Positions 1-11,379 are shown, numbered from the stretch's first letter. The stretch: DNA of 64,000 nucleotides from Polyodon spathula (GCF_017654505.1 NC_054548.1:31881774-31945773), one strand, 5' to 3'. A program made the numbers and translations. The notes: generated from the sequence alone by a model not told the origin.

Positions 1-786
1 CACAATTACAGAGTTTTTTGTTTTACTGATATTTTTTTATATTTTTTTTTTTTAATTTTTCCCCAATATTAGGTATCATAGGATTTTGGTATTATGCTAT
101 ACTGTAGGTATTGCTGTACCTCTCTCCGGCAGTGTTATTGTGATCCTCACATGCCATACCCCCGCTCTCCCATTACTTTGTGCCGACTGTGACATGGCTC
201 CTCACGATGTGACCTCCGTCAGGTTCTATCAGCCCCTAATCAAACACCAGCAAGGGTTCAGCGGAGACCCCAGGGATTGTCCAGAGGACTGGGCCCCAGT
301 GCGGAGGTGTCTCTCACTAAACAACCAACTGCAACCGGCTCAGTCCAGCCCGACTCGCCTTCAGTCAGGCCCGGAGAGAATAGCTTGACATAGGGTTTTT
401 TTCTGGTCCGAAGATTGAAAGGAGAGCCTGTTGCCAAGGTAGTTTTGATATTGAAAACGTGTTTCTTTTGGATTTACCTGATTTTCTCTACGTGGAGGGC
501 CCTGGAGGGTTTTTGTTTTGACGTGCACACTAGAGAATTGTGGAAATATGTTGCTGGTTGACGGCTCGTATTGGAGTAAGCTCTATGTTGTTGATATTAA
601 TGGTCGTGTGTTTCCCGTATCACACCCTACGCAACTCTGTATTGGTTTATTAACAGCCCAGAAATATTGTAGTGTATGATGCCATGGATAAAGGGGAAAG
701 GGATTTCATGAGCAAGCATTATCAGTAGTAATGGTGGGGGCTTGGCCAAACTGATCTGCTGTTTTTCCAATTTCTTTCTTTTACAG
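1..786 (+). other. TRAPPC10 intron, no confident exon
   Basis: Sequence upstream of the first recognised TRAPPC10 exon in the window. It holds a strong polypyrimidine run ending in AG near 72 and an open frame to 388. I do not recognise that translation as TRAPPC10 and see no downstream donor that would join it in phase. I treat the stretch as intron. Confidence 0.5.
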
Positions 787-981
787 TGGTGGACAACAGC
801 AGTAACTGGGCATTGTGTGGAAAGAGCTCGGGGGTCATCTCTATGCCTGTGGCAGCTCGGGCCTTGCACAAGGTCCACATGGAGGTGATGCCACTGTTTG
901 CTGGAAACCTGCCTTTCCCCAATGTGAAGGTCTCCAAGTACCTTCCTCACCACTCATCCCACTCCACACAACCTGACATTG
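787..981 (+). CDS. TRAPPC10: TRAPPC10 penultimate coding exon
   Basis: TRAPPC10 is the Trs130-like subunit of the TRAPPII complex, which tethers vesicles at the Golgi and acts as a Rab exchange factor. The exon follows a pyrimidine-rich acceptor ending CAG at 784-786 and stops at a GTAAAG donor at 982. It enters with two bases of a split codon and leaves one base (G) that pairs with AC of the next exon to make Asp. The frame contains blocks I recall from vertebrate TRAPPC10, including VDNSSNW, ISMPVAARA, HMEVMPLFAG and KYLPHHS. These belong to the beta-rich C-terminal part. Identification is from remembered protein sequence and from the following exon and neighbour gene. The 5' part of the gene is outside the window. 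Confidence 0.93.
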
Positions 982-3044
982 GTAAAGTTAAAACCAGAAT
1001 TATTGCTCATACACTAGTCCCTCGCTAAACCGGACGTGTTTAGAGACAAAAAGGTTGACCGAAATATTGCCAGTTTTAAAAAAAATAATAAAACAAAAAA
1101 AGGGATCCCACTCAGATATACTCAGTTTATTTTAAATGTATAAATCATTGCACTGAAATAACATTAATATATTATCTGTACACATGGCATTATGTAAAAA
1201 TTTAATATTTACATTAGATATATGCAGTACAGTAGTAAAATCAAATAATTTCTAGTGCACTTTCTTTTTAATTTACTACAGGCTAAACAATAAAAACAGT
1301 GTTTTAACTGAAACTAAATTATTTTAGTGCATTTTCTTTTTTACGTATTACACAATTAACACAATATACTATACAGTACCTTACATATACTAACAAACTT
1401 TACATAAATAAATCACTTTTAAATTTACATAGAACATTTAACAGTGTTCTTTGCAAAAAGCAATATAAGACTGAATTTGAATTATTGTAGTCCACATCTT
1501 GTGTTTCGAACTACTGGAGTCCATCAGTATTTCTGAAAGCTTTTCGTCCTTTTCCAACAGTTCAATCAGTTAGTTTAAACTCTGTAGAACATCAGTCTAA
1601 AATGCCGTCTTTTAATCAAGTTATTAATTATAGCGGTTTAGTAGGCTAATTGTATCTGCGCTTCTGTTTATTTTCATTCAGCCTTTGTTGTCAGTATAAC
1701 AACTGTGTGTCTGTTTGGATCATGCAATTCACTTAGCATCACACTACATTGTACAGAGCCTGGGAGGGGACATGAGAGAAAAAACATATATCTTGCACAC
1801 ACGTGTTACTATCTCATGGCCACAAGGTATACCATGCACACGACTTAATATCTTGTGCTCATGAAATAGTAAGTCATACACACAAGTTATTATCTCGTGG
1901 CAACAACATATATCTTTTTCTGGGCTCCAAAACATTGGTTATTATTGGAGGACTGCTGTACTATTTTTATTTTTATTTTTTTTTTAACTCCCAAGCTGCC
2001 AAGTAGTTTTCTAAAATGCCAATCCCCACTCAGAATATTACTATTAATTCCAAGTAACATTTTGTACTGTGAATAATTCAGACACTATTTTCAGAAACGT
2101 GATTGATATCAGCATTGTTAGTAACCCTGTGAGCTACCACACAGCCCAAATTGCATTCCAAATTTCACAGAAAATGAAACCTTTGGAATGAAGTTGTTAG
2201 AGGGGTTTTTTCTTTGTGTAAGAAAAAAGAAATGTTATGATTTTAAAGTACAGTACTCTGAATTGGTTTATGAACAGCCTAGACATTTTCTAGTGTCAAA
2301 AGCCATTGTGGGGAAAGGATTTGATGCTCAAGTAGTAATAGTAAATGTGTATTGGTCTTGAAAATGACCAACAACTTCATTCCAAGGGCATGTGATGTAA
2401 AACAGACCATTTATACAATTTGGGCTATGGTGTAGCTGATGGGGTTATCAGCAACTTTTTTTTTTCCTGAAAAATCTGGTGTTGATCTGAAAACTGCAGA
2501 AATGACCATTGCAAACCTTTTATAGGGGCAAAACTGTAACAGGATAAACCTGTAATAGGGTAATGTGTTAAACTTTTTTTAAAACCCCATTACCATGAAA
2601 GTAAAGAAATGGTATTTATCAGTTATAATTTATCCAATTTTTTTTTATTAATTAGCATTGCTGTTTTATAGATTAGGACTATTTTTAACCAATCGAAAGT
2701 ATACAACCAGAAAAGTTTTGTAAGAATTACATTTATGATTTTCGCATCAGTTTAACTCTCACCTGAAAACTCCATCAGTGTCAATAAAGGTGGCACAACA
2801 TCAGATAATCCTTTCTCCTTATCCACCGATATTTAATTTTGTGTGTGTTCTCTCTAAAACTTTGCATTGCAATGTAGTATAAATACACATTGCTTACATG
2901 TAACAAAGGGGTCTGAAGTTAAGTAGACAAGCCATTGCAATCGCACAGTATATAAATACCAATGTATATAATATCAAATGTTATTTATATTACTTGTACA
3001 TTTAGTACACAGTGAAAGTGCTTTTATATTATTTCTCATTCTAG
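982..3044 (+). other. last intron of TRAPPC10
   Basis: AT-rich intron with GT donor at 982 and AG acceptor at 3043-3044. Around 1015-1050 is a sequence resembling one end of a pogo/Tigger-type element (TAGTCCCTCGCTAAACCGG), but I found no matching second end. Around 1790-1915 is a short interspersed repeat built of phased CACAAG...ATCTCGTGG-like units. No other coding sequence is evident. Confidence 0.5.
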
Positions 3045-3277
3045 ACAGCTGGCTTGAGAATGACCTTTCAGTTGACAAGGCACTGGACGAACAGGCAGAC
3101 AGCAGTAGCATCCGAAGCCGAACCAGCACGCACTCCGCCAGCAATGAACACAAAGGGTTGTCCATGCCCCGCCTGCAATCATTCAGCCCTGGCCAGGTCT
3201 TCAGCTGCAGCACTGGCATGCAAGTCCTTGTTGTTCCCAGCAAGGACGACCACGTCCTGGAAGTTAACGTTACATGA
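3045..3277 (+). CDS. TRAPPC10: TRAPPC10 terminal coding exon with stop
   Basis: This exon begins after a CTAG acceptor at 3041-3044 and continues the reading phase of the 787-981 exon (G|AC AGC TGG gives DSW). It ends at TGA 3275-3277. The translation carries an acidic and serine-rich stretch (LENDLSVDK, ADSSSIRSR), then EHKGLSMPRLQ, QVLVVPSKDDHVLEV and a C-terminal NVT. This closely follows the end of vertebrate TRAPPC10 as I remember it. Together the two exons encode about the last 141 residues. Nothing suggests damage. The strand and order match PWP2 downstream. Confidence 0.95.
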
Positions 3278-4760
3278 CACTGTTGCTTTCACATTCATAA
3301 AACAGACCCTGGTATGGTTGCACTTGACTGGATGGTAACACATGCACCTAGTAGGCCTCTGTTTTAAAACAGCCTACTTTCCTGACAGAGTGTTTGGGCA
3401 AATACTGCTGTAATTCTCTTTTTATCTTATCACCTGCCCAGTCTTTTTGTTTTGTTTTGTTTTTTAAACATTCACATAATGTACAACAAACTTAAAACCA
3501 GTGTTCATATGTATACGCTGACAGGGAAAGCAGCTTGACCTAGTGCTTGGAGCAGTGGACTCAGTCAGGAGATCCATAGTTTGATTTTCAAGCACTGCCT
3601 TTGATTCACTTTGTGACTCACTGGGATTGTCAATTGTCCCTCATGCAGGTCAACTAACTCCAGAGATGTTACTTCACATAAATGCTGTGGAAAAAATAAA
3701 TATACCATATCCTATAGGGACAGTATACACAACAAGAAAAGTGTGGAAGCTGCTGCCTTTCAGTTGTTATCCCAATGTCAGCTGTGTTGGCTAGGTAACC
3801 CTGCAGAGCCTGTTAACTCAATGTCTGATTTTCTTCTCTACATGTGTAGTGTATGTACTCCTGTTTGAATTCTACAATCCCGGAACTATATGATGGAAAA
3901 TGTACTGGTCCTGCTGCACCCACAACAGATAATTTGTGTCAGGCTTGTGGACTGAAATCAGAGCCATGCTAAACCTGGAACCCTCCTATTGTTGTCTTTT
4001 CTCTTCTAGTAGAATATACATTAAATCAGTAAGACCTTATTTCTGGTTGAGTAACACCTTATAGGTCATTTTAAAAAGAAAGGTTCTTGTCTTATTAACA
4101 GGTGAAGATCATCTGTAGGGTTAGTCATTTTTAGTACACAGCTTCATCTGCTGGGATCATTGTAGTTACTGATTAATATTTGACAGATGTCAACACTGAT
4201 CAAAATACATTATTATTTAAAGGCTGGCTGATACACTACAGTCTTTCTGAATTGTGACATGGTTGGAACATAGCTGTATTTTTTTTCACTGATTTCACGA
4301 TTTCCATGAAATGTACCCATTGTCATGTAATATGCAGTTCCCTGTAATAATTGCTATTTCTGAAAGAATAGTATAGTATTTTTTTATCACTTAAAATAAA
4401 TATAGCAAACATTTATCTTATTGATACTAGCTGTTACTAACTGCATTTATGAACCTGGCAACTGGTTTAAATTGCTTCCGGTAAATGATTGAACACACTG
4501 CATAGTGCTGCACAATTTTTTTCAACGAAAAAGACACCAGCTGCATTTCTGCTAAAGATTGCTTTGTCCAACACAAGAAGGACACATTTCATGTGTCTGT
4601 TGTTATATTACATTTATGTATGTTTTTATTTTGTTTGATATTCATTGAGGTGACAATAGAATGTCTTTAAAGGGGGGCTTAAAAACAAAATATTCTAAAT
4701 TTAGCATGTACTGTTTTTCAGGTAAGCATTTACAACTCTTATTTTTCGACTTTAATAAAT
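3278..4760 (+). other. probable TRAPPC10 3' untranslated region
   Basis: Non-coding sequence after the TRAPPC10 stop. Candidate polyadenylation signals AATAAA occur at 3695-3700, 4395-4400 and 4754-4759. None can be chosen from sequence alone. A SINE-like insertion lies at 3524-3660. The true 3' end is unknown. Confidence 0.35.
3524..3660 (+). mobile_element. degenerate tRNA-derived SINE
   Basis: The segment resembles the tRNA-like head of a SINE. An A-box-like CCTAGTGCTTGGAGC is followed by GTGGACTC, and a B-box-like AGTTTGATTTT stands in place of GGTTCGAATCC. A following stretch on 'tgactcactgggattgtcaa' fits a SINE body. It is too diverged to be a working tRNA. The call rests on this pattern only. 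Confidence 0.4.
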
Positions 4761-5504
4761 ATTATGTTTAATCATGAAATATCTTGAATTTTTAGGCTGT
4801 GAACTAAGCCATTTTTACTGTGAAAAAAATGCAGCCCTACTAATGGGGATTGAGTAGTTGTGTGGATATAGGTACTGTACTGGGCTCCTTGTTCATATCT
4901 GACTAACTGAATAATGTGCTTCTGCCAAAAACACAGTCCTACCTTATTTCAGGTTTGTCCTCTCAGTTAAATCTAAAGTTCCTTCCATGATTCCTTGGAT
5001 GATGTAAAAGGTAGAAATATAAGCATTTAGAAATATAAAAACTACTTTGAAACACCTCTGAAAGAAAGCAGATTTGTGTTATTTTAGGTTGACTAATGAA
5101 TAAAAGTAATTTAAAAACTGTATTACAAAATCCACTACTCTTTCTTATAAGTAGTCACACAAGTTTTGAAACTTTTAAAAGCTCACAAAATGTAGGTGTT
5201 CTCACATTAACCTATCAAACTAGGTCTTTTAGAATATCTCTGTCCACTTGCATATTACACTCATTTACATATCACATTTTTGTGGAATGTGCAGATTTCA
5301 GTTTTAAAGAAAGAGCCCAGATATTAACTATCCAAAGTGTCTGCTTGTGCTTTAGTCTTGTATAGTCCATTAATGGCTAGGAGTAAGTCTTTATTTATTT
5401 TTTTATATACAATAATTTTGAAAAGGTACCACTATGGAAATGTTGTCTATCCTCTATCTCTGTTAATAAGACCACTTACAGTGTGTAACAGCTTCCAACT
5501 GAAA

Positions 5505-6022
5505 CAGACCCAGGAGTTTATGTTGACTCAGAAATGTCTTCATCTAGACAATAGGGAAACTATAAAAAAGGCCAACAAGATGCTCGGATATATTGTGAAA
5601 AGTGTTGAATTTCAATCAAGGGAAGTAATGTTAAAACTGTACAATGCATTAGTAAGACCTCATCTTGAATATTGTGTGCAGTTCTGGTCGCCTCGCTACA
5701 AAAAGGATATTGCTGCTCTAGAAAAAGTGCAGAAGAGCAACCAGAATTATTCCGGGCTTAAAAGGCATGTCATACACAGACAGGCTAAAATAATTTAATC
5801 TGTTCAGTCTTGAACAAAGAAGACTATGCAGCAACCTTATTCAACCATTCAAAATTCTAAAAGGTATTGACAATGTCGACCCAAGGGACTTTTTCGACCT
5901 GAAAAAAGAAATAAGGGCCAGGGCTCACAAATAGAGATCAGATAAAGAGGCATTCAGGACAGAAAATAAGAGGCACTTTTTTACACAGAGAATCGTGAGG
6001 GTCTGGAACCAACTCCCCAGTA
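5505..6022 (+). mobile_element. CR1-like LINE, 3' fragment (+)
   Basis: A 5'-truncated copy of the window's dominant LINE, covering the C-terminal part of ORF2 (blocks [28 protein letters not shown]). It has frameshifts and stops after 5798. It ends abruptly in the conserved CTCCCCAG block, where an inverted copy of the same LINE begins. More diverged than the copies at 33-36 kb and 51-54 kb. Confidence 0.85.
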
Positions 6023-6973
6023 AGAACACAGAAAGTTTACAAACAAGAGGAGGCCATACGATCCATTTTGCTCCTTTGGTTGTTACTAGCTTATTGATCC
6101 CAGAATCTCAAGCAGCTTCTTGAAGGATCCCAGGGTGTCAGCTTCAACAACATTACTGGGGAGTTGATTCCAGACCCTCATGATTCTCTGTGTAAAAAAA
6201 GTGCCTCCTATTCTGTTCTGAATGCCCCCCTGTCCAATCTCCATTTGTGACCCCTGGTCCTAGTTTCATTTTCAGGCTGAAAAAGTCCCTTGGGTCGACA
6301 TTGTCAATACCTTTTAGAATTTTGAATGCTTGAATTAGGTCACCGCGTAGACTTCTTTGTTCAAGACTGAACAGATTCAATTCTTTTAGCCTGTCTGCAT
6401 ATGACATGCCTTTTAAACCTGGAATGATTCTGGTCGCTCTTCTTTGCACTCTTTCTAGAGCAGCAATATCTTTTTTATAGCGAGTTGACCAGAATTGAAT
6501 ACAATATTCAACATGAGGTCTTACTACTGCATTGTACAGTTTTAACATTACTTCCCTTGATTTAATTCAACACTTTTCACAATGTATCTGAGCATCTTGT
6601 TGACCTTTTTTTATAGCTTCCCCACATTGTCTAGATGAAGACATTTCTGAGTCAACAAAAACTTCTAGGTCTTTTTCATAGATTCCTTCTTCAATTTCAG
6701 TATCTCCCATATGATATTTATAATGCACATTTTTACTTCCTGCGTGCAGTACCTTACACTTTTCTCTATTAAATGCCATTTGCCATGTGTCTGCCCAGTT
6801 CTGAATCTTGTCTAGATCATTTTGAATGACCTTTGCTGCTGCAACAGTGTTTGCCACTCCTCCTATTTTTGTATTGTCTGCAAATTTAACAAGTTTGCTT
6901 ACTATATCAGAAACTAAATCATTAATGTAGATTAGGAATAGCAGAGAACCTAATACTGATCCCTGTGGTAGAG
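6023..6973 (-). mobile_element. CR1-like LINE, 3' half (-), left part
   Basis: Minus-strand copy of the same LINE. It reads from the 3' end near 6023 back into the RT domain (blocks FADDTK/VANTVAAAKVIQ region, [14 protein letters not shown]). Coding is broken near 6550. The copy stops at 6973 inside the RT (after the GSVLG-region sequence 'ccctgtggta') and appears to resume at about 7736, so the + strand LINE at 6974-7735 is probably inserted in it. Confidence 0.85.
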
Positions 6974-7735
6974 AAAAGTGTAAGGTACTGCACGCAGGAA
7001 ATAAAAATGTACATTATAAATATCATATAGGAGATATTGAAATTGGAGAAGGAATCTATGAAAAAGACCTAGGAGTTTTTGTTGACTCAGAAATGTCTTC
7101 ATCTAGGCAATGTGGGGAAGCTATAAAAAAGGCTAACAAGATGCTCGGATACATTGTGAAAAGTGTTGAATTTAAATCAAGGGAAGTAATGTTAAAACTG
7201 TACAATGCACTAGTAAGACCTCATCTTGAATATTGTGTGCAGTTCTGGTCACCTCGCTATAAAAAAGATATTGCTGCTCTAGAAAGAGTGCAAAGAAGAG
7301 CGACCAGAATTATTCCGGGCTTAAAAGGCATGTCATATGCAGACAGGCTAAAAGAATTGAATCTGTTCAGTCTTGAACAAAGAAGACTACGTGGCGACCT
7401 AATTCAAGCATTCAAAATTCTAAAAGGTATTGACAGTGTCGACCCAAGGGACTTTTTCAGCCTGAAAAAAGAAACAAGGACCAGGGGTCACAAATGGAGT
7501 TTAGAAAAAGGGGCATTCAGAACAGAAAATAGGAGACACTTTTTTACACAGAGAATTGTGAGGGTCTGGAATCAACTCCCCAGTAATGTTGTTGAAGCTG
7601 ACACCCTGGGATCCTTCAAGAAGCTGCTTGATGAGATTTTGGGATCAATAAGCTACTAACAACCAAACGAGCAAGATGGGCCGAATGGCCTCCTCTCGTT
7701 TGTAAACTTTCTTATGTTCTTATGTTCTTATGTTC
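6974..7735 (+). mobile_element. CR1-like LINE, 3' end (+) inserted in another copy
   Basis: A 5'-truncated + copy with an intact C-terminal ORF2 frame from about 7000 to the TAA at 7657-7659 (final residues LDEILGSISY). It is followed by the family's conserved 3' tail and about three TTCTTATG octamers (7705-7733). A terminal octamer array instead of poly(A) is typical of CR1-clade LINEs. The intact frame suggests it is younger than the copy it interrupts. Confidence 0.88.
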
Positions 7736-7975
7736 TTCCACTGGTTACCACACTCCATTCTGAGGTTTCTCCTCTAATCAGTACTTTCTGTTTTCTACAT
7801 GTTAACCAATCCCTAATCCATGAATTTCCTTGAATCCCTACTGTGTTCAGATTGAGAATTAATCTTTTATGCGGGACTTTGTCAAAAGCTTTCTGGAAAT
7901 CTAAATAAACCATGTCATATGCTTAGCAATTATCCATTTTCCGATGTTGCATCCTCAAAAAAATCAAGCAGGTTA
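7736..7975 (-). mobile_element. CR1-like LINE (-), right part of split copy
   Basis: Continuation of the minus-strand LINE at 6023-6973. It reads through the RT blocks SEWSVVTSG, IRDWLTCRK and VYLDFQKAFDKVPHKRL and ends near 7975. The left and right parts would join near a GTGGTA...CCACTGG site that is continuous in other copies. Confidence 0.82.
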
Positions 7976-8440
7976 GTACATTTCCTAACAAAAACTACAT
8001 CATGAAGACGAAGGAACATTCAAAGCAAATCCAGAATAAGGTTCTTCAAAAGCATCAATCAGGGGTAGGATGAAATAACATATCCAAGGCATTGAATATC
8101 CCCCAGAGCACAGTAAAGTCCATTATTAAGAAATAGAGAGAATATGGCACAACTGTGAATCTGTCTAGAACAGGCCGTCCTCAAAAACTGAGTATCCGGG
8201 CAAGAAGGGCACTAGTCAGGGAGGCCACCTAGAGGCCTATCGCAACTCTAAAGGAGTTACAGTCTTCCACAGTTGAGCTGGGAGACACTGTATATGGCAA
8301 CAATAGCCCAGGTGCTTCACAAAACTGGCCGTTATGGGAGAGTGGCAAAAAGAAAGTCATTGTTGAAAAAAACTCACATCAAATCTCGGCTAGAGTTTGC
8401 CAGAAGGAATGTGGGAGATTCTATGGTCTGATATATATAT
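7976..8440 (+). mobile_element. Tc1-like transposon, N-terminal transposase remnant
   Basis: From the ATG at 8002 the translation gives KTKEHSKQIQNKVLQKH, SIIKK and RTGRPQKLS. This is the paired-like helix-turn-helix DNA-binding region of Tc1/mariner transposases, including the GRP(R/Q)K linker. Stops and frameshifts interrupt it, and it dissolves into a (TA)n run at 8431-8452. No DDE catalytic part follows, so this is a dead fragment. Matching C-terminal fragments of a Tc1-like family lie at 31.4 and 58.4 kb. Confidence 0.75.
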
Positions 8441-8452
8441 ATATATATATAT

Positions 8453-9416
8453 TTGCAGAGAATTTCACATTTTTTTCACAGTGATTATGCTCAAGTGTGA
8501 CAGGCAGTATTCAGTTCCATAGGTTCGATTTTTTTACCCTAGAAAACGCAGCGAGTAAACGCTGTCGTGTGAATTAGCCCTTAATTCTGACTTCTAAGTT
8601 GGTTTTTTTTTGGCCCCAGAAGATTGAACTGGAACACCTAGGTTGGCTGAAAAGTATATTATATTATGACTCTAGTCAATTTTGGATTAGTTGCTTACCG
8701 TCAACTTGTATACTCCGTAACAGTAAAATGAAGAGTTGCAATTCTAACTGCAAGGGATTCTGTATGTTAATTTTAATCAGTAAAAAGTTCATTCAGAACT
8801 GGAAAGGTGAAGGCATGTGTGACTTTTACACTGAAGCATAATGACATAATTTCATGGTTCAATTAGTTTAAAAAAATAGCATATTTTCACATTGTTCTAT
8901 AAATGATTCCATTATATTAATACACCTGAGATTGTACTAAGATTGTTTAATTATTTAAACAAAAATGTAAGCATTATACAGTTTAAAATATATAAATGTT
9001 ATATACGTCATTATTTCTTTCAAGTCCTGTGTTTATCTATATTGATGCATATTCTCTAGAAATGTAGCAGGTTTCATTCACATTGTGTTAATAAATTAAA
9101 CTTCATCCAGGATGTTCGAGTCACAAGCCGCAGCAATTGTTTATTGGTCTGTAGTAGTTTAGTTCAGAAAAAACGAATCGGCCCTCCAGGTTACTATTGC
9201 AGCTGCTCACCAGGCCTCTAGCGCCTCCGCCAAGATCTGACCAATACATATATATCGATAACACAAGTATTAAAATAACCAATCACAATGATACATACAT
9301 TAATATATTAAAACAATAATTACCTCATTAAAGTCATTTTACAAGTAATACAGTTTAAATCCAAATAAACAGATCATGAAAATAATACTTTAGTCAAAAT
9401 AAATTATCATATATAC
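8453..9416. other. intergenic, nothing recognised
   Basis: AT-rich sequence with only short open frames. I recognise no gene, RNA or repeat family. The 9105-9240 stretch is GC-richer but contains no supported exon. Confidence 0.4.
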
Positions 9417-9539
9417 AGTGCCTATAGAAAGTCTACACCCCCTTAAACTTTTTTCACATTTTGTTGTGTCAGTACCTCAGAGTTTCATACATTTAACAGA
9501 GTGGAAAATGGTGTGTAGATAAGTGGGAAAAATCCTCAT
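9417..9539 (+). mobile_element. Tc1-like terminal fragment
   Basis: The phrase 'acagtgcctatagaaagtct' followed by 'acacccccttaaact' and 'tcacattttgttgtgt' matches the terminal region of a Tc1-like element common in fish. It is cut at 9540 by the TTAA-flanked element. Confidence 0.5.
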
Positions 9540-9980
9540 TTAACCTTTAGAGGTCCATTTATTCAGCACTCATCAGGCACGCTAGATCCAATTTATTTTC
9601 ACACACGCTGTTTATTTTACACGTGCTGTTTAAATATGTATTTTTTCAGAGTAAAAAATGTTCAAAAGACATTGAATCGCAAAAAAACACTCAGTACTGT
9701 ATCTACAGCCAAGCTCCACCCCTTGTTCACTGTATTTTTCACATACCTCTTTATAGACATGCATACTGATAAATCCACTCCTGGTCACTCGTTTTATTGC
9801 CAAACTCCTCAATAATGCGATCCAAGTCATTGAGATCAACTCGGCCATTGAAAGGTTTTCTCTGCTTTTTCTGGAGAAAAAACAACTAGAGACCTGTGCT
9901 TTACGTCTTTTTGATGATGTCGGACAGTGTCCAACATTGTACTGGAAAGGGAAAATTGTAATAGGACCGCAAAGGGTTAA
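9540..9980. mobile_element. piggyBac-like non-autonomous element, TTAA flanked
   Basis: The element is bounded by TTAA at 9540-9543 and 9977-9980. Its ends are imperfect inverted repeats: CCTTTAGAGGTCC at the left and, read inward on the minus strand from the right, CCCTTTGCGGTCC. TTAA targets with CCYTT-type ends are characteristic of piggyBac. At about 441 bp it cannot encode a transposase. A related copy lies at 17683-18297. The right TTAA falls within the protease region of the LTR element. Confidence 0.7.
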
Positions 9981-10506
9981 TCAAGGTTTGCTCACGCTCT
10001 GTGTCCACTAATGCATGGGTTTTCACATTCCCTAAAACCACATCAATCATACAAGGCCCATCCCGACCATTTTTCCCATGCTTATCTCTCTCAGGTTCCC
10101 AATTACACATGGCCACGTCACACTCCATGGCAGCAGGGCATGACCTGGACAGATGTCCCAGTTGGTTGCACCTAAAATAAGTTGGGGGGGGGGGCATTGG
10201 TTAAATATCTGTCCCATTGCTGGGGGCCAACCTTGGTCTCCATGAAGGGGAGGCAAGGGGGCCCATTGTTGTCAGCGGTCTTGGCTCCGGGGCTGATGGT
10301 GGTGGTGGAGGATAGAGAAGAGGGGCTTAGCTGCTCTGAAGGGCGGGAACCAACAGTATCCCTTTCCGGGAGGAGACTAGTGAGTCAAACGAAAACCAGC
10401 TACTCCCCTAGGTCATCCTCCGTTGACATCTTCATCGCCCGAACCTTCTGTGTGACATTGCTGGTGTTTCTGTAGGGGCTGGTGCTGTGGAAAGTGCCAG
10501 AGCTAC
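9981..10506 (-). pseudogene. gag-protease fragment of LTR retroelement
   Basis: Read on the minus strand, this continues the LTR element whose LTR is at 11380-12144. A proline-rich linker leads to a nucleocapsid-type zinc knuckle near 10150-10190. The first of the expected C-x2-C-x4-H-x4-C cysteines is replaced, so the knuckle is defective. About 55 residues later is a retropepsin-type active-site block in which the expected D-T-G reads DTE. Several stops lie upstream (10256-10480). The frame is cut at 9980 by the TTAA element. Fused nucleocapsid and protease in one frame, with no visible RT left, fit an old decayed ERV/gypsy-like element. Confidence 0.65.
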
Positions 10507-11265
10507 TGTGGCAAACTGGTAAGTACATGTAGGTGAGTGCCGTGCAGAGCGGATTCATCAGAAACACAATGATTCACAGGTGCAAGGGTGTTTATTAATG
10601 ATTATAATGTTCAGACCGTTATGGCAAAACCTGTAAACAATAATAATGATGGAAGTGGTACAGCGGCATATATCACTTCTGTTTGTAAATCCAACGGGTT
10701 TCACCCAAAACCAAAAGTCCAGTCTTTTCTCACCCACATAAAACACAGACGCAGTTCCTAAAATGCGTGATTTAAGTGCTCGTGGTGCAAAGACAGTTCC
10801 TCAGTGAAAAGTGAGTGGTGATATACGGGTTTGATGCTGGCCTGCGGCTGCAGCTCTGGGTCATGTTAGTAATCTTGAAACAGACAATGCAAACAGTGTT
10901 ATGAGACAAAACTAACAAACACTCATGGTTTCTTTCACAAATAACGGGGACTCCTTCTAGATTGTTGCTAACCATATGCAAAGGAAAAGGTCACTTTCAC
11001 TACATCCCCTATTTATATCCTCGCTCATGACCCCTAGGTTAACAAACGCATCCGCTCTCCAATCCTTGGATGCCACGCCGTCTCCCATCCAGGTATTTGA
11101 ACTTGGGTGCCGTAGCTCAGCCCCCTTCCTAAATGACCGACTTCCACCTACCCTAAGGAATAAATTGTCGTGCCATTTAGTTAAGGGTACTCTGTTCCTT
11201 TTACATAGTGCCCTCACAGGTCGGGAGGGAGATCTAACACCAAGAATCATTCGATCTCTGTCACA
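10507..11265 (-). mobile_element. solo LTR with perfect 5-bp TSD
   Basis: On the minus strand it begins TGTGACAGAG and ends TTTGCCACA. It is flanked by GCTAC at 10502-10506 and 11266-11270, a perfect 5-bp target-site duplication. Length is 759 bp. It resembles the LTR at 11380-12144, sharing 'cctcacaggtcgggagggag' and adjacent blocks. No internal region is present, so it is a solo LTR left by LTR-LTR recombination. It sits inside the gag region of the related element. Confidence 0.85.
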
Positions 11266-11270
11266 GCTAC

Positions 11271-11379
11271 CATTCAATGCGTGCAGTGTGTAATGCTCCT
11301 CCCTCTTTCTCTCCTCTGTCTCCCGTCTGCCGCTTCCAGCAGCTCCGTCAGTGTGTTGTGATCCATATCCCATGTCACG
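11271..11379 (-). pseudogene. gag start of LTR retroelement
   Basis: Directly downstream (minus strand) of the 11380-12144 LTR. A frame starts with MDHNTLTELLEAADG and runs into an arginine/glutamate-rich stretch, resembling the N-terminus of fish ERV-like gag proteins as I remember them. It is cut by the solo LTR at 11265. The gag-protease fragment on the far side is the likely continuation. Confidence 0.5.

Noticed and set aside
73..388. Possible earlier TRAPPC10 exon with strong pyrimidine tract and open frame
   Set aside because: The translation does not resemble TRAPPC10 as I know it, the frame ends at a stop before any donor, and it cannot be joined in phase to the exon at 787.
3524..3660. 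tRNA gene
   Set aside because: A and B boxes are degenerate and the cloverleaf cannot be drawn; a tRNA-derived SINE explains it better.
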